DNA of 11,510 nucleotides. It comes from UBA685 sp002299005. Lineage in GTDB: Bacteria > Pseudomonadota > Alphaproteobacteria > Puniceispirillales > Puniceispirillaceae. A model generated the notes under the pieces. It was not told the origin of the DNA, ran no database searches, and saw only the letters and a program-made list of their open reading frames with translations. Each line of letters starts with the position of its first letter. The stretch's first letter is position 1. Below, piece by piece: positions 1-7,233 of the stretch. The stretch spans positions 1-11,510 of the forward strand of contig CAXAAH010000048.1 in NCBI GenBank assembly GCA_963966775.1, read 5' to 3'. The translations under genes and the position numbers were made by a program.

Positions 1-36
1 GCCCCAGTCAATTTCTTTACGATAAATTTGAAACAT
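1..36 (-). CDS. pnp: Polynucleotide phosphorylase, N-terminal fragment (cut by window edge)
   Basis: The minus strand from the ATG at 36 to the window edge reads MFQIYRKEIDWG, 12 codons in frame. This resembles the opening of alphaproteobacterial polynucleotide phosphorylase, which typically starts with a short Met-Phe peptide followed by RKEI-[DE]-WGG. PNPase is a trimeric 3'-5' phosphorolytic exoribonuclease of RNA decay and a degradosome component in many bacteria. Support comes from an AAGGA Shine-Dalgarno at good spacing and from the position right after rpsO, the usual rpsO-pnp order. The rest of the gene lies outside the window. Twelve residues is little to go on, but the peptide, ribosome binding site and gene order agree. 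Confidence 0.85.
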   Translation of the reverse strand, partial: MFQIYRKEIDWG

Positions 37-45
37 ATTTGTTTT

Positions 46-50
46 TCCTT
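46..50 (-). promoter_or_regulatory. Shine-Dalgarno of pnp
   Basis: AAGGA on the minus strand lies nine bases before the ATG at 36, within an A-rich stretch. It fixes the start of the truncated pnp gene and argues against a plus-strand reading frame covering the same bases. Confidence 0.75.
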
Positions 51-365
51 GTTTCGGATATTGTGTGTCTTCTCGACGGTCCAACTGCCACAAATGCCTA
101 TCATCTGTGACATGAGTTCATATAAGGCGTTTATCTTGCTTGTCTATCAGTGCATAGGGCGCAAAAGGGGCGTAATTCAGGCCCTTATCGATAAAGGCAT
201 GCCTTCATTTGCGATTTATAGATCTATGATATGTGAATGAAGAATAGTTAGAAGGCACGTTCTTGGCATCTTTAAAATGCCGCTCATCTTATCTTGGCCT
301 TCTTATATAACATCGCCTCGCAATGCCTGTCTCCAACCACCCCAGATAGGTAGTCGCCACCTCAT

Positions 366-396
366 ATTTTATTTTTCTTACGCTTGAGGCTGTCAT
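366..396 (-). promoter_or_regulatory. Candidate promoter for pnp
   Basis: On the minus strand ATGACA (391-396, five of six bases matching the -35 consensus) is followed after 19 bases by TAAAAT (366-371, five of six matching the -10 consensus). It sits just downstream of the rpsO terminator, where an independent pnp promoter would be expected. The 19-base spacer is longer than ideal, so this is tentative. Use of this site would give a leader of roughly 320 nt. Confidence 0.3.
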
Positions 397-424
397 ACCA
401 TCTTTTACGCCTTAAAAGCAAGGC

Positions 425-459
425 AACAAAAAACCTGCTAACAAGGCGCTAGCAGGTTT
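425..459 (-). terminator. Intrinsic terminator after rpsO
   Basis: A perfect 10-bp stem, AAACCTGCTA (431-440) against TAGCAGGTTT (450-459), encloses a 9-base loop. On the minus strand the stem runs into a T-rich stretch (TTTTTTGTTG, counting the last three stem bases). It lies about 30 bases beyond the rpsO stop codon and closes the rimP-to-rpsO operon. The plus-strand side also has a T run (463-469), so it could work in both directions, although no plus-strand gene is seen. Confidence 0.85.
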
Positions 460-489
460 GAATTTTTTTGGCTTTAAGACGCCTAATAA

Positions 490-759
490 TTAACGACGTA
501 GGCCTAGCTTTTCGATCAAAGCCTTATATTTGGCTTCATCACCACGCTTGATATAATCAAGCAAGTGGCGGCGCTGACCAACCATTGTGAGCAAGCCGCG
601 GCGTGAGCCGAAATCTTTTTTATGTGTCTTCATATGCTCAGTTAGGTTGCGGATACGCTCTGTTAGGATAGCGACCTGTACTGATGATGAACCTGAATCG
701 CCTGCATTGGCGCCGAATTCTGAAATAAGTTCAGCTTTCTTTTCTTTGGTAATCGACAT
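490..759 (-). CDS. rpsO: 30S ribosomal protein S15
   Basis: The 89-residue product is the standard length for S15, the primary 30S assembly protein that binds the 16S rRNA central domain (helices 20-22). The family signature is intact: GSRRGLLTMVGQRRHLLDYI spans residues 51-70 and the protein ends in LIEKLGLRR. The rRNA-contacting His42, Asp49 and Ser52 (Met counted) are present. An AGGAG Shine-Dalgarno eight bases before the ATG supports the start. The gene begins only 17 bases after the truB stop, so it is probably co-transcribed with truB. Any S15 autoregulatory mRNA structure would therefore have to overlap the truB 3' end. It is followed by a strong terminator. Confidence 0.98.
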   Translation of the reverse strand: MSITKEKKAELISEFGANAGDSGSSSVQVAILTERIRNLTEHMKTHKKDFGSRRGLLTMVGQRRHLLDYIKRGDEAKYKALIEKLGLRR

Positions 760-776
760 CGGATATCTCCTATTGG

Positions 777-1688
777 TTATAAATTAAATACCCGCATTGG
801 CTTGAGACCTTTTTCATGCACTTCAACAAGCGCAATCAGCGTATCATCGCACACCGCTTTATAAATTTGCGATAATGCCATGCTAGGCTTTGTCTCCAAA
901 AGCTGGCCATAGCGCAACTTCTGTGCCTCTTCGGGCGTAATAAGCAATGCCGGGATGTCGTCCAGCGCTGCCAAGACTGGCATCACATACTGTGATGCGG
1001 CGGCACTATCGCTTAAATTTTCTAAAAAATCCAGCGAAATAGCACCATTCAATGAAAATTGTCCAACTTTGGTGCGGCGAAGCTCTGTGACATGCGCCAC
1101 TGTGCCTAGCCTGTGCCCCAAATCGCGGGCTAATGAGCGAATATAGGCCCCTTTGCCGCAATCAACCGCAAAGCGCGCATGACCCTCTGCCTGAGACAGC
1201 AAAACCAGATCATCAATGCGAATCTCTCTTGGTGCCAATTCGGGCATCTCACCTTCATGACGGGCGATCGCATAGGCGCGCTTGCCGCCAATTTTCACCG
1301 CCGAAAAAGCCGGCGGCGTCTGTTGGATAAACCCGATAAATTCTGGCAATACAGCCTGTATAGCCTCATCAGTCGGCATGATATCAGAGCGCGCAATGAC
1401 CTCACCCTCAGCATCATCTGTCGATGTCTGCTCGCCCCATTTAGCCGTAAATTCATAGGATTTTTCAGCGCCCATCGCATAGGCGGTCGTCTTTGTTGCC
1501 TCGCCAAGCGCAATCGGCAAAATACCACTTGCCAGCGGGTCTAGCGTGCCACCATGACCGGCCTTCGCGCCATCAAATTTACGGCGCACAATCCCAACCG
1601 CCGCCGCAGAGCTGATCCCAAGCGGCTTATCAAGCACGAGCCAGCCATGATAGGCAGAGGCTGTCTTTTTGCGGTTTTTTTGGCTCAT
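777..1688 (-). CDS. truB: tRNA pseudouridine(55) synthase TruB
   Basis: The 303-residue protein matches TruB, which isomerises U55 to pseudouridine in the T-loop of tRNAs and also acts as a tRNA chaperone. Visible motifs are HGWLVLDKPLGISS (residues 14-27), the catalytic block GHGGTLDPLASGILP (45-59) with Asp50 as the expected nucleophile, and YIRSLARDLG (182-191). A C-terminal region of about 60 residues (from about 240) follows, consistent with the usual TruB C-terminal extension. The ATG lies seven codons before the basic stretch that precedes HGWLVLDKP, a normal N-terminus. No Shine-Dalgarno is visible before it: the preceding bases are C-rich (CCGCCCCGT). No upstream in-frame ATG, GTG or TTG exists before a TAG stop. 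Confidence 0.97.
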   Translation of the reverse strand: MSQKNRKKTASAYHGWLVLDKPLGISSAAAVGIVRRKFDGAKAGHGGTLDPLASGILPIALGEATKTTAYAMGAEKSYEFTAKWGEQTSTDDAEGEVIARSDIMPTDEAIQAVLPEFIGFIQQTPPAFSAVKIGGKRAYAIARHEGEMPELAPREIRIDDLVLLSQAEGHARFAVDCGKGAYIRSLARDLGHRLGTVAHVTELRRTKVGQFSLNGAISLDFLENLSDSAAASQYVMPVLAALDDIPALLITPEEAQKLRYGQLLETKPSMALSQIYKAVCDDTLIALVEVHEKGLKPMRVFNL

Positions 1689-1719
1689 ACGGGGCGGTTT
1701 CTGTAACGAAGCTGGATGT

Positions 1720-1735
1720 GCCTATAAAGATAGGC
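1720..1735 (-). other. Short perfect hairpin between rbfA and truB
   Basis: GCCTAT and ATAGGC pair perfectly around a 4-base loop (CTTT on the minus strand). The hairpin lies 31 bases upstream of the truB ATG and 13 bases after the rbfA stop. No T run follows, so it is not an intrinsic terminator. It may be an RNA-processing or mRNA-stability element, or chance. Function is unknown. Confidence 0.4.
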
Positions 1736-1748
1736 CGATTTCAGATTA

Positions 1749-2183
1749 TTAGGCGATCTCATCCTGATCATGGTCGGGAGCCTCATCATCATCACCCTCT
1801 GATAGAGCAGGCGGCAATTTAGCGATGAGAGATGACATCTTCTCAGCATTATCAAAAGAATGGTCAGCCATAAATTTCAACCGTGGCATACGGCGCAAAT
1901 GCACTTTTTGGGCCACATAGGTTTGCAAATCAGGGGCGATAACGTTCAAAATCGCCACGACCTCATCCATATCCGCACCGCCAAGAGGCGTCACATAGGC
2001 TCTGGCATTTGACAGATCAGGGCTGACAGATACTTCTGAGACTGTCACAGAAATACCGTCAAGTTCTGGCACATAAACATCACCACGCAACAAGGCTGTT
2101 GAGATATGATGACGCACTTCCTCACCAACGCGCAATTGGCGTTGGCTCGGAGCCTTTGATGGTGCTTTTGCTTTTTTACCCAA
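1749..2183 (-). CDS. rbfA: Ribosome-binding factor A
   Basis: RbfA is a single-KH-domain cold-shock and assembly factor that binds the 30S subunit near the 5' end of 16S rRNA during late maturation. The 144-residue product carries the family opening SQRQLRVGEEVRHHIS (residues 13-28), the core VSPDLSNARAYVTPLGG (53-69) and the late motif RRMPRLKFMADHSFDNAEKM (97-116). A strongly acidic tail follows (from about 129). The conserved RQLRVGEE block forces the start upstream of residue 15. In that stretch the only conventional start is TTG at 2183, since an in-frame TAA lies nine codons further up; ATT codons are the only other possibility. An AGG lies too close to the TTG to be a good Shine-Dalgarno. 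Confidence 0.95.
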   Translation of the reverse strand: MGKKAKAPSKAPSQRQLRVGEEVRHHISTALLRGDVYVPELDGISVTVSEVSVSPDLSNARAYVTPLGGADMDEVVAILNVIAPDLQTYVAQKVHLRRMPRLKFMADHSFDNAEKMSSLIAKLPPALSEGDDDEAPDHDQDEIA

Positions 2184-2232
2184 ACCTACAAACTCGCAAA
2201 TAATGGCTTATGAATTCGCTGACATAAGCGGC

Positions 2233-4866
2233 TTAATCAAGTGTACGGGCAACTTGTGTTAGCTCGAAACATTCGATGACATCACCTTCTTGGATGTCTG
2301 AATAATTTTCGAACGCCATACCACATTCAAAGCCGTCACGTACTTCTTTCACTTCATCCTTAAAGCGCTTCAAAGTCTTCAAATTGCCTTCATGGATAAC
2401 CACATTATCACGCAACAAGCGAACCTTACAGCCACGCTTAATGACACCTTCGGTGACGAAACAACCAGCGATTTTGCCGACCTTAGAGACAGCAAAGACT
2501 TGGCGAATTTCTGCATAGCCGATGAAATCTTCTTGCGTATCTGGTGATAGCAGACCACCCATCGCCGCTTTGACCTCGTCAATGAGCTCATAGATGATTG
2601 AGTGATAGCGGATTTCAACACCGTCACGCTTGGCCAAATCACGCGCTTGCGGGATGGCACGCACGTTAAAGCCAATAACAATCGCGTTTGATGCGGCCGC
2701 CAATGAGATATCTGATTCAGACAAAGCGCCAACGCCGCCTGTCAAGAAACGCACCTTCACCTGTTCGGTGCCAAGATTCTCAAGCGCGACCTTAATCGCT
2801 TCAAGCGAGCCATGCACATCTGTCTTAATGACAACTGGCAATTCTTCGGCTTCACCTGCGGCAATCGCTGACAGCATTTGTTCAACAGACCCACGCGCTG
2901 AGACCACGGCCTCTTTTTCGCGGATAACACGTCTGCGATATTCGGCAATTTCACGTGCTCTTGTGTCTGTTTCAACGACGGTGAAATTATCACCTGCCAT
3001 TGGCGTGCCATTCAGGCCTAAAATCTCAACAGGCATTGACGGCGTCGCTGTCTTTAGCTGTTCACCGCGTTCATTCAGCAATGCTCTGACACGGCCTGAT
3101 TCGGCGCCGATCACAAAGATATCACCGACAGATAATGTGCCGCGCTGTACCAAGACAGTCGCAACAGACCCTCTGCCACGCTCAACCTTCGCTTCAATCA
3201 CAGAGCCTTCAGCTTCACGATTTGGATTGGCTTTCAGCTCAAGCAATTCAGCTTGCAACATAATCGCTTCTTCCAAGCGCTCTAGGCCTTCACCTGTATG
3301 GGCAGAGACATTCACGGCCAAGATATCGCCGCCGAAATCTTCGGTGATGATCTCATGCTGCAACAGATCAGAGCGCACCTTTGAAGGGTCTGCGCCTGGC
3401 TTATCACATTTATTCACCGCAACGATAATCGGACAGCCCGCGGCTTTCGCATGATTAATCGCCTCGATGGTCTGTTCTTTCACAGAATCATCTGCCGCCA
3501 CCACAAGGATAACGATATCCGTTGTGTTCGCCCCACGAAGGCGCATTTCGGTAAAGGCGGCGTGACCTGGTGTATCGATAAAGGTAATCACATTTTCTTG
3601 GGCTGTCGTAATCTGATAAGCGCCAATATGCTGTGTGATACCGCCTGATTCACCTGCCGCGACATCTGTCTGGCGGATGGCATCAAGCAAGCTTGTCTTA
3701 CCATGGTCAACATGGCCCATGATGGTCACAACAGGCGGACGAGGCAATAATGAGGCTTCATCATCCTCAATCCCGCCAAGACCATCTTCAATATCTGAAT
3801 CAGAGACACGGCTAACCTTATGACCAAATTCAATCGTCACCAATTCAGCTGTTTCAGCGTCAATATTCTGTGTCACTGTGGCCATAATGCCAAGCTTCAT
3901 CAATTCTTTGACCACATCAGCGGCACGTTCTGCCATACGGTTGGCCAATTCTTGGACGGTAATGGTATCAGGGATGATAACATCACGCACCTGTTTGACC
4001 GCGGGTGCCTCATCACGCATACGCGCTTTTTCGCGCTGACGACGAACCGACGCCAATGAGCGTTGGCGACCACCTTCCCCATCTGATAGGGCTTGTGAGA
4101 TTGTCATCTTGCCTGATTGACGACGCGCCGGGCCTTCACGACGTGCTGGCTGGCGGCGGTTATTATTTTCATCTTCCACACGGCGTCTGCCACCTTGTGG
4201 GCGGGCCGGGGCATTTTCATCCACAGGCCCTGGCTGAGATGGTGTTTGCGGCTGGCCTGATTGGGCAATGCGCCCTGATTGTTCTTGGGTCGCTTTATGA
4301 CGCGCGGCCGCTTCTTCTGTGCGCTTGGCTTTTTCAGCCGCTTTTTGCGTTTGCGTAATCTTTTCGATTTCTTCTAGCTCAGCCATTTCAGCACGACGAC
4401 GCGCTTCTTTTGGCGAGAGAGGGGCTTCTTCTACAACAGGCTCACTAGCAGGCGCAGCCTCAACAGCTTCCTCGCCGGCCGGGGCTGTTACATCAGCCTC
4501 TGCGGCAACATTGTTATCAGCGGCTTGCTCTTCAGCCTCATCATTCTTGCCAAGACCTTGCTGGAGCACCTGCATACGCTTTGCGCGTTCTGCGGCTGTT
4601 AGCTTGTCATCAGCCTCACTTGGCGTTGGCTTTGGTGCCTCAATTTTTGGCTCCACAGGCGCGGCTGGTGCGGGCGCTGCTTTGGCGGCGGCGTTGCGAG
4701 ATGGCGGCAGAGGCACACGCTTGCGACGAACTTCCACTTGAACCGTCTTGGCACGGCCACCTGCTTGCCCACCACGCAATGCGGTTGGGTCAACATTACC
4801 GCCAAGCGATAAGGTGCCACTCCCTGACAAACTCAAGGTTTTTGATTTTTTCGTATCGTCGCTCAT
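2233..4866 (-). CDS. infB: Translation initiation factor IF-2
   Basis: IF2 is the GTPase that places initiator fMet-tRNA on the 30S subunit and promotes subunit joining. I take the ATG at 4866 (877 residues) because AAGGA lies six bases upstream. A TTG at 4899 would add 11 residues with no family support. The order is: a short N-terminal block with LSLSGSGTLSLGG (11-23); a long charged Ala/Pro/Glu/Arg-rich linker (about 50-290); and the conserved IF2 N-domain (about 299-355, TITVQELANRMAERAADVVKEL). The G domain follows with GHVDHGKT (384-391), DTPGHAAF (431-438), NKCDKP (485-490) and SAHTGEGL (521-528). After it come domain II, domain III (about 665-760) and the fMet-tRNA-binding domain IV (about 775-877). 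All nucleotide-binding motifs are intact. Confidence 0.98.
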   Translation of the reverse strand: MSDDTKKSKTLSLSGSGTLSLGGNVDPTALRGGQAGGRAKTVQVEVRRKRVPLPPSRNAAAKAAPAPAAPVEPKIEAPKPTPSEADDKLTAAERAKRMQVLQQGLGKNDEAEEQAADNNVAAEADVTAPAGEEAVEAAPASEPVVEEAPLSPKEARRRAEMAELEEIEKITQTQKAAEKAKRTEEAAARHKATQEQSGRIAQSGQPQTPSQPGPVDENAPARPQGGRRRVEDENNNRRQPARREGPARRQSGKMTISQALSDGEGGRQRSLASVRRQREKARMRDEAPAVKQVRDVIIPDTITVQELANRMAERAADVVKELMKLGIMATVTQNIDAETAELVTIEFGHKVSRVSDSDIEDGLGGIEDDEASLLPRPPVVTIMGHVDHGKTSLLDAIRQTDVAAGESGGITQHIGAYQITTAQENVITFIDTPGHAAFTEMRLRGANTTDIVILVVAADDSVKEQTIEAINHAKAAGCPIIVAVNKCDKPGADPSKVRSDLLQHEIITEDFGGDILAVNVSAHTGEGLERLEEAIMLQAELLELKANPNREAEGSVIEAKVERGRGSVATVLVQRGTLSVGDIFVIGAESGRVRALLNERGEQLKTATPSMPVEILGLNGTPMAGDNFTVVETDTRAREIAEYRRRVIREKEAVVSARGSVEQMLSAIAAGEAEELPVVIKTDVHGSLEAIKVALENLGTEQVKVRFLTGGVGALSESDISLAAASNAIVIGFNVRAIPQARDLAKRDGVEIRYHSIIYELIDEVKAAMGGLLSPDTQEDFIGYAEIRQVFAVSKVGKIAGCFVTEGVIKRGCKVRLLRDNVVIHEGNLKTLKRFKDEVKEVRDGFECGMAFENYSDIQEGDVIECFELTQVARTLD

Positions 4867-4867
4867 A

Positions 4868-4896
4868 CCCAGTCCTTTCTCGGCTGGCCCAGTCCT
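4868..4896 (-). repeat. Direct repeat AGGACTGGG spanning the infB ribosome binding site
   Basis: The 9-mer AGGACTGGG occurs twice on the minus strand, at 4888-4896 and 4868-4876, with a 20-base period. The downstream copy contains the Shine-Dalgarno used for the ATG at 4866. The upstream copy is a second purine-rich element just after a TTG codon. It may be a duplicated ribosome binding region or chance. Confidence 0.5.
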
Positions 4897-4967
4897 CAAT
4901 TTAACTGGATGTTTGTCTTTAATCGGCTATCGCGGCTCATGAGCACCACGGGCAAGCGAATAAAGAT

Positions 4968-5603
4968 TTAATCAATCGTCTCACTGTTAATTGACGTTTG
5001 TGTAATACACCCGTCAGCCCCTTCCTGACAACCCAAAGGGGGCAGAAAAGCGGCAAATCTGTCGATATCGACCTTTAAGCGTGCACAAAGACCGCCCGCC
5101 GTTCCATTTGGGTCAGGCAAGATGCCAATATAGGCAAGCGTATCTCTGCCAAAAGCAGGGCCTAGCAAGGTAGAATCAAACCCATCATGCACCCATTCAG
5201 GCATCAGACGCCGCACATGGGCCTTTGATTCACGCCGCGACGCATCACAAGCGACCAGCATACCTTCCATATAATCATAGCTTGAAAGGCGCCCACCACC
5301 ACCAATGGCAAGGCCCGCTCTTCGCGCCAATGCCAGTGATTGTTGGAATCTTTTACCCAATAGGTCTACTAATTGGGCAAGCAGTGCCTCATAAGGCGGC
5401 GCATTTGCCTCAATATGTCGTTTGAATAAGCCCTTATCACAGGCTTTTTTAACCGCCGCCGGATCAAGGCTGAGCCAACAGCCGCGACCAGGCAGTTTTT
5501 GGGCCAAATCAGGCACTAATGCCCCATCTGGCCCGCACACAAAGCGGATCAACTCTTCAGCTGATTTGGTTTCTCCTGAGGCTATGCAGCGACGCTCTAC
5601 CAT
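4968..5603 (-). CDS. ylxR: YlxR/DUF448 RNA-binding protein with L7Ae-like C-terminal domain
   Basis: The 211-residue protein has two parts. The N-terminal part (about 3-70) is a YlxR (DUF448) domain with RRCIASGETK (4-13) and PGRGCWLS (38-45), a fold linked to RNA binding in the nusA-infB operon. From about 85 to 180 it resembles the L7Ae/L30e-type ribosomal protein fold, with the stretch QQSLALARRAGLAIGGGGRL (87-106). This two-domain form is typical of Alphaproteobacteria, whereas many Gram-positives have the two domains as separate genes. The exact role is unsettled; RNA binding near transcription or ribosome assembly is inferred. A GAGAGG Shine-Dalgarno lies eight bases before the ATG. The gene sits between nusA and infB. 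The tail beyond residue 190 has no recognisable motif. Confidence 0.9.
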   Translation of the reverse strand: MVERRCIASGETKSAEELIRFVCGPDGALVPDLAQKLPGRGCWLSLDPAAVKKACDKGLFKRHIEANAPPYEALLAQLVDLLGKRFQQSLALARRAGLAIGGGGRLSSYDYMEGMLVACDASRRESKAHVRRLMPEWVHDGFDSTLLGPAFGRDTLAYIGILPDPNGTAGGLCARLKVDIDRFAAFLPPLGCQEGADGCITQTSINSETID

Positions 5604-5668
5604 CTCTGATACCTCTCATTTGTCTAACCGCTTTGGGGTCATATTAGTTTAGCCTTTCAAAAGCTTTC

Positions 5669-7207
5669 TTATTCAGCAGCTGGCTCTTCTTCTTCAGATA
5701 CAGCCTCTTCATCAGCGAACCAATGGGCTCTTGCGGCCATGATGATATCACCTGCCACAGTCTCATCATCAATGCCATCATCTTTCAAGAAGCCGATAAG
5801 CTCTTCTGAATCAAGCTCAGCAAGGTCATCTCTTGTCAGGATGCCGTTTGTTGCCAATTTCAAGATCATGCTGATTGATAGATACTCAAAGCTCATCAAA
5901 TCATCTGCGACCTTCAGCTTGGCCAATTCAGCTTCGATACGCGCTGTCTCGGCATTCACAAATTCGATCGCACGATTGGTAAGCTCAGTCGCAACGCCTT
6001 CATCAAACCCTTGAATTTGCGCAAGCTCATCAACAGGTGTCTCGGCGATATCTTCAACAGAGGTAAAGCCTTCAGCGACCAATAGATGCGCGATGACATC
6101 ATCAATATTCAAGGCTTCCATAAAGCGTGTTGAACGGTTCTTGAACTCTTCTTGGCGGCGCTCTGATTCTTCGGCCTCTGTCAGAATATCAATATACCAG
6201 CCTGTTAATTGAGAGGCGAGGCGCACATTCTGGCCACGTCTGCCAATCGCCAAAGAAAGCTGATCGTCTGGTACGACCACTTCCATACGGCCGGCGATTT
6301 CGTCCATCACAACCTTTGCGACCTCAGCCGGCGCAAGCGCGTTTACGACAAATGCCACAGGATCTTCTTGGAACGGGATGATCTCAACTTTTTCACCCTG
6401 CAATTCGCCCACAACCGCTTGCACACGGCTACCACGAAGACCAACACAAGCGCCGACAGGATCAATCGAGCTGTCACGTGATAGAACAGAGATTTTCGCG
6501 CGGCTACCTGGCTCACGTGCCACAGCCTTAATCTCAATCACGCCATCATAAATCTCTGGCACTTCTTGGGTGAATAATTTGGCCATGAATTCGTTCGCCG
6601 CACGCGATAGGAAAATCTGCGGGCCACGCACTTCACGGCGGACATCTTGGATATAGGCTCTGATACGATCACCTTGGCGCAAAGTCTCGCGCGGGATCAT
6701 TTCTTCGCGGCGGATAACTGCCTCAGCTCTGCCCAAATCAACCGTAATAGAATAGCTTTCAGCACGCTTGATTGTGCCGACAACAATCTCACCAATACGG
6801 TGTTCATATTCACCAAACTGGCGCTCTCTTTCCGCTTCGCGCACCTTCTGGCTTATCACCTGCTTGGCGGTTTGGGCGGCGATGCGACCAAATTCGATAG
6901 GCGGCAAAGGCTGGCGGTGAAACTCACCAACGCCTAGGTCATATTTCTTGCCCTCAGCGACACTCATCTGTGTGGCTTCATCTTCTAATTCTTCGACAAC
7001 TTCCGTCCAACGCTCAAGCGTAATAGAGCCTTGCTTGCGGTCAATCATAGCGCGGATATCACGGTCTTGGCCGTATTTTGAGCGACCAGCTTTTTGAATC
7101 GCTTCTTCCATTGCCAGAATCACTTCTTCACGGTCGATTGATTTTTCACGTGCGACCACATCGGCTATCTGGATGAGCTCTAGGCCCGGAATTGATGATG
7201 TATCCAT
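5669..7207 (-). CDS. nusA: Transcription termination/antitermination protein NusA
   Basis: NusA binds RNA polymerase and nascent RNA, modulating pausing, termination and antitermination. The 512 residues show the family order: an RNA-polymerase-binding N-terminal domain (about 1-130), an S1 domain (about 137-202), and two KH domains. The first KH has the GLRG loop (256-259) and the second has IGRRGQNVRLASQLTG (321-336). Two C-terminal helical acidic repeats follow (about 360-420 and 435-500), the first with a helix-hairpin-helix-like VDELAQIQGFDEGVA (392-406). The protein ends in an acidic tail (SEEEEPAAE). Proteobacterial NusA commonly carries such repeats, while Bacillus NusA lacks them. 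The gene lies 26 bases after the rimP stop, with a weak AAGG Shine-Dalgarno. Confidence 0.98.
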   Translation of the reverse strand: MDTSSIPGLELIQIADVVAREKSIDREEVILAMEEAIQKAGRSKYGQDRDIRAMIDRKQGSITLERWTEVVEELEDEATQMSVAEGKKYDLGVGEFHRQPLPPIEFGRIAAQTAKQVISQKVREAERERQFGEYEHRIGEIVVGTIKRAESYSITVDLGRAEAVIRREEMIPRETLRQGDRIRAYIQDVRREVRGPQIFLSRAANEFMAKLFTQEVPEIYDGVIEIKAVAREPGSRAKISVLSRDSSIDPVGACVGLRGSRVQAVVGELQGEKVEIIPFQEDPVAFVVNALAPAEVAKVVMDEIAGRMEVVVPDDQLSLAIGRRGQNVRLASQLTGWYIDILTEAEESERRQEEFKNRSTRFMEALNIDDVIAHLLVAEGFTSVEDIAETPVDELAQIQGFDEGVATELTNRAIEFVNAETARIEAELAKLKVADDLMSFEYLSISMILKLATNGILTRDDLAELDSEELIGFLKDDGIDDETVAGDIIMAARAHWFADEEAVSEEEEPAAE

Positions 7208-7233
7208 AAGAGTGCCTTTTTCTTACTTGCTAG

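Larger units (their letters stand above)
37..424 (-). other. Long non-coding leader upstream of pnp
   Basis: About 390 bases separate the rpsO terminator from the pnp start. No reading frame here looks like a protein. The stretch is AT-rich and contains several small palindromes: a near-perfect 18-base palindrome centred on TTATCGATAA (181-198), GGCATGCC (196-203), and a 5-bp hairpin GGCAT/ATGCC (265-281). In Escherichia coli the pnp leader forms an RNase III-cleaved stem used for autoregulation. I see no equally long stem here, so a similar control is only a possibility. A candidate promoter lies near its upstream end. Confidence 0.5.

Noticed and set aside
1..112. Minus-strand frame beginning MSQMIGICGSW at 112 that runs off the window
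   Set aside because: It overlaps the pnp start out of frame, has no Shine-Dalgarno and no recognisable motif, and its openness over about 37 codons is weak evidence.
28..240. Plus-strand 70-residue open frame at the left edge
   Set aside because: It covers the pnp start and Shine-Dalgarno, which read well on the minus strand. Its translation has no recognisable motif and it has no ribosome binding site of its own.
2630..3454. Plus-strand 274-residue frame opposite infB
   Set aside because: It lies wholly within the conserved infB G domain to domain III, its composition (Ser/Thr/Ala rich) is that of an antisense shadow, and it has no motif.
4866..4899. TTG at 4899 as the infB start
   Set aside because: The ATG at 4866 has AAGGA at good spacing and gives an N-terminus (MSDDTKK...) like other IF2 proteins. 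The extra 11 residues are the translated ribosome binding region.
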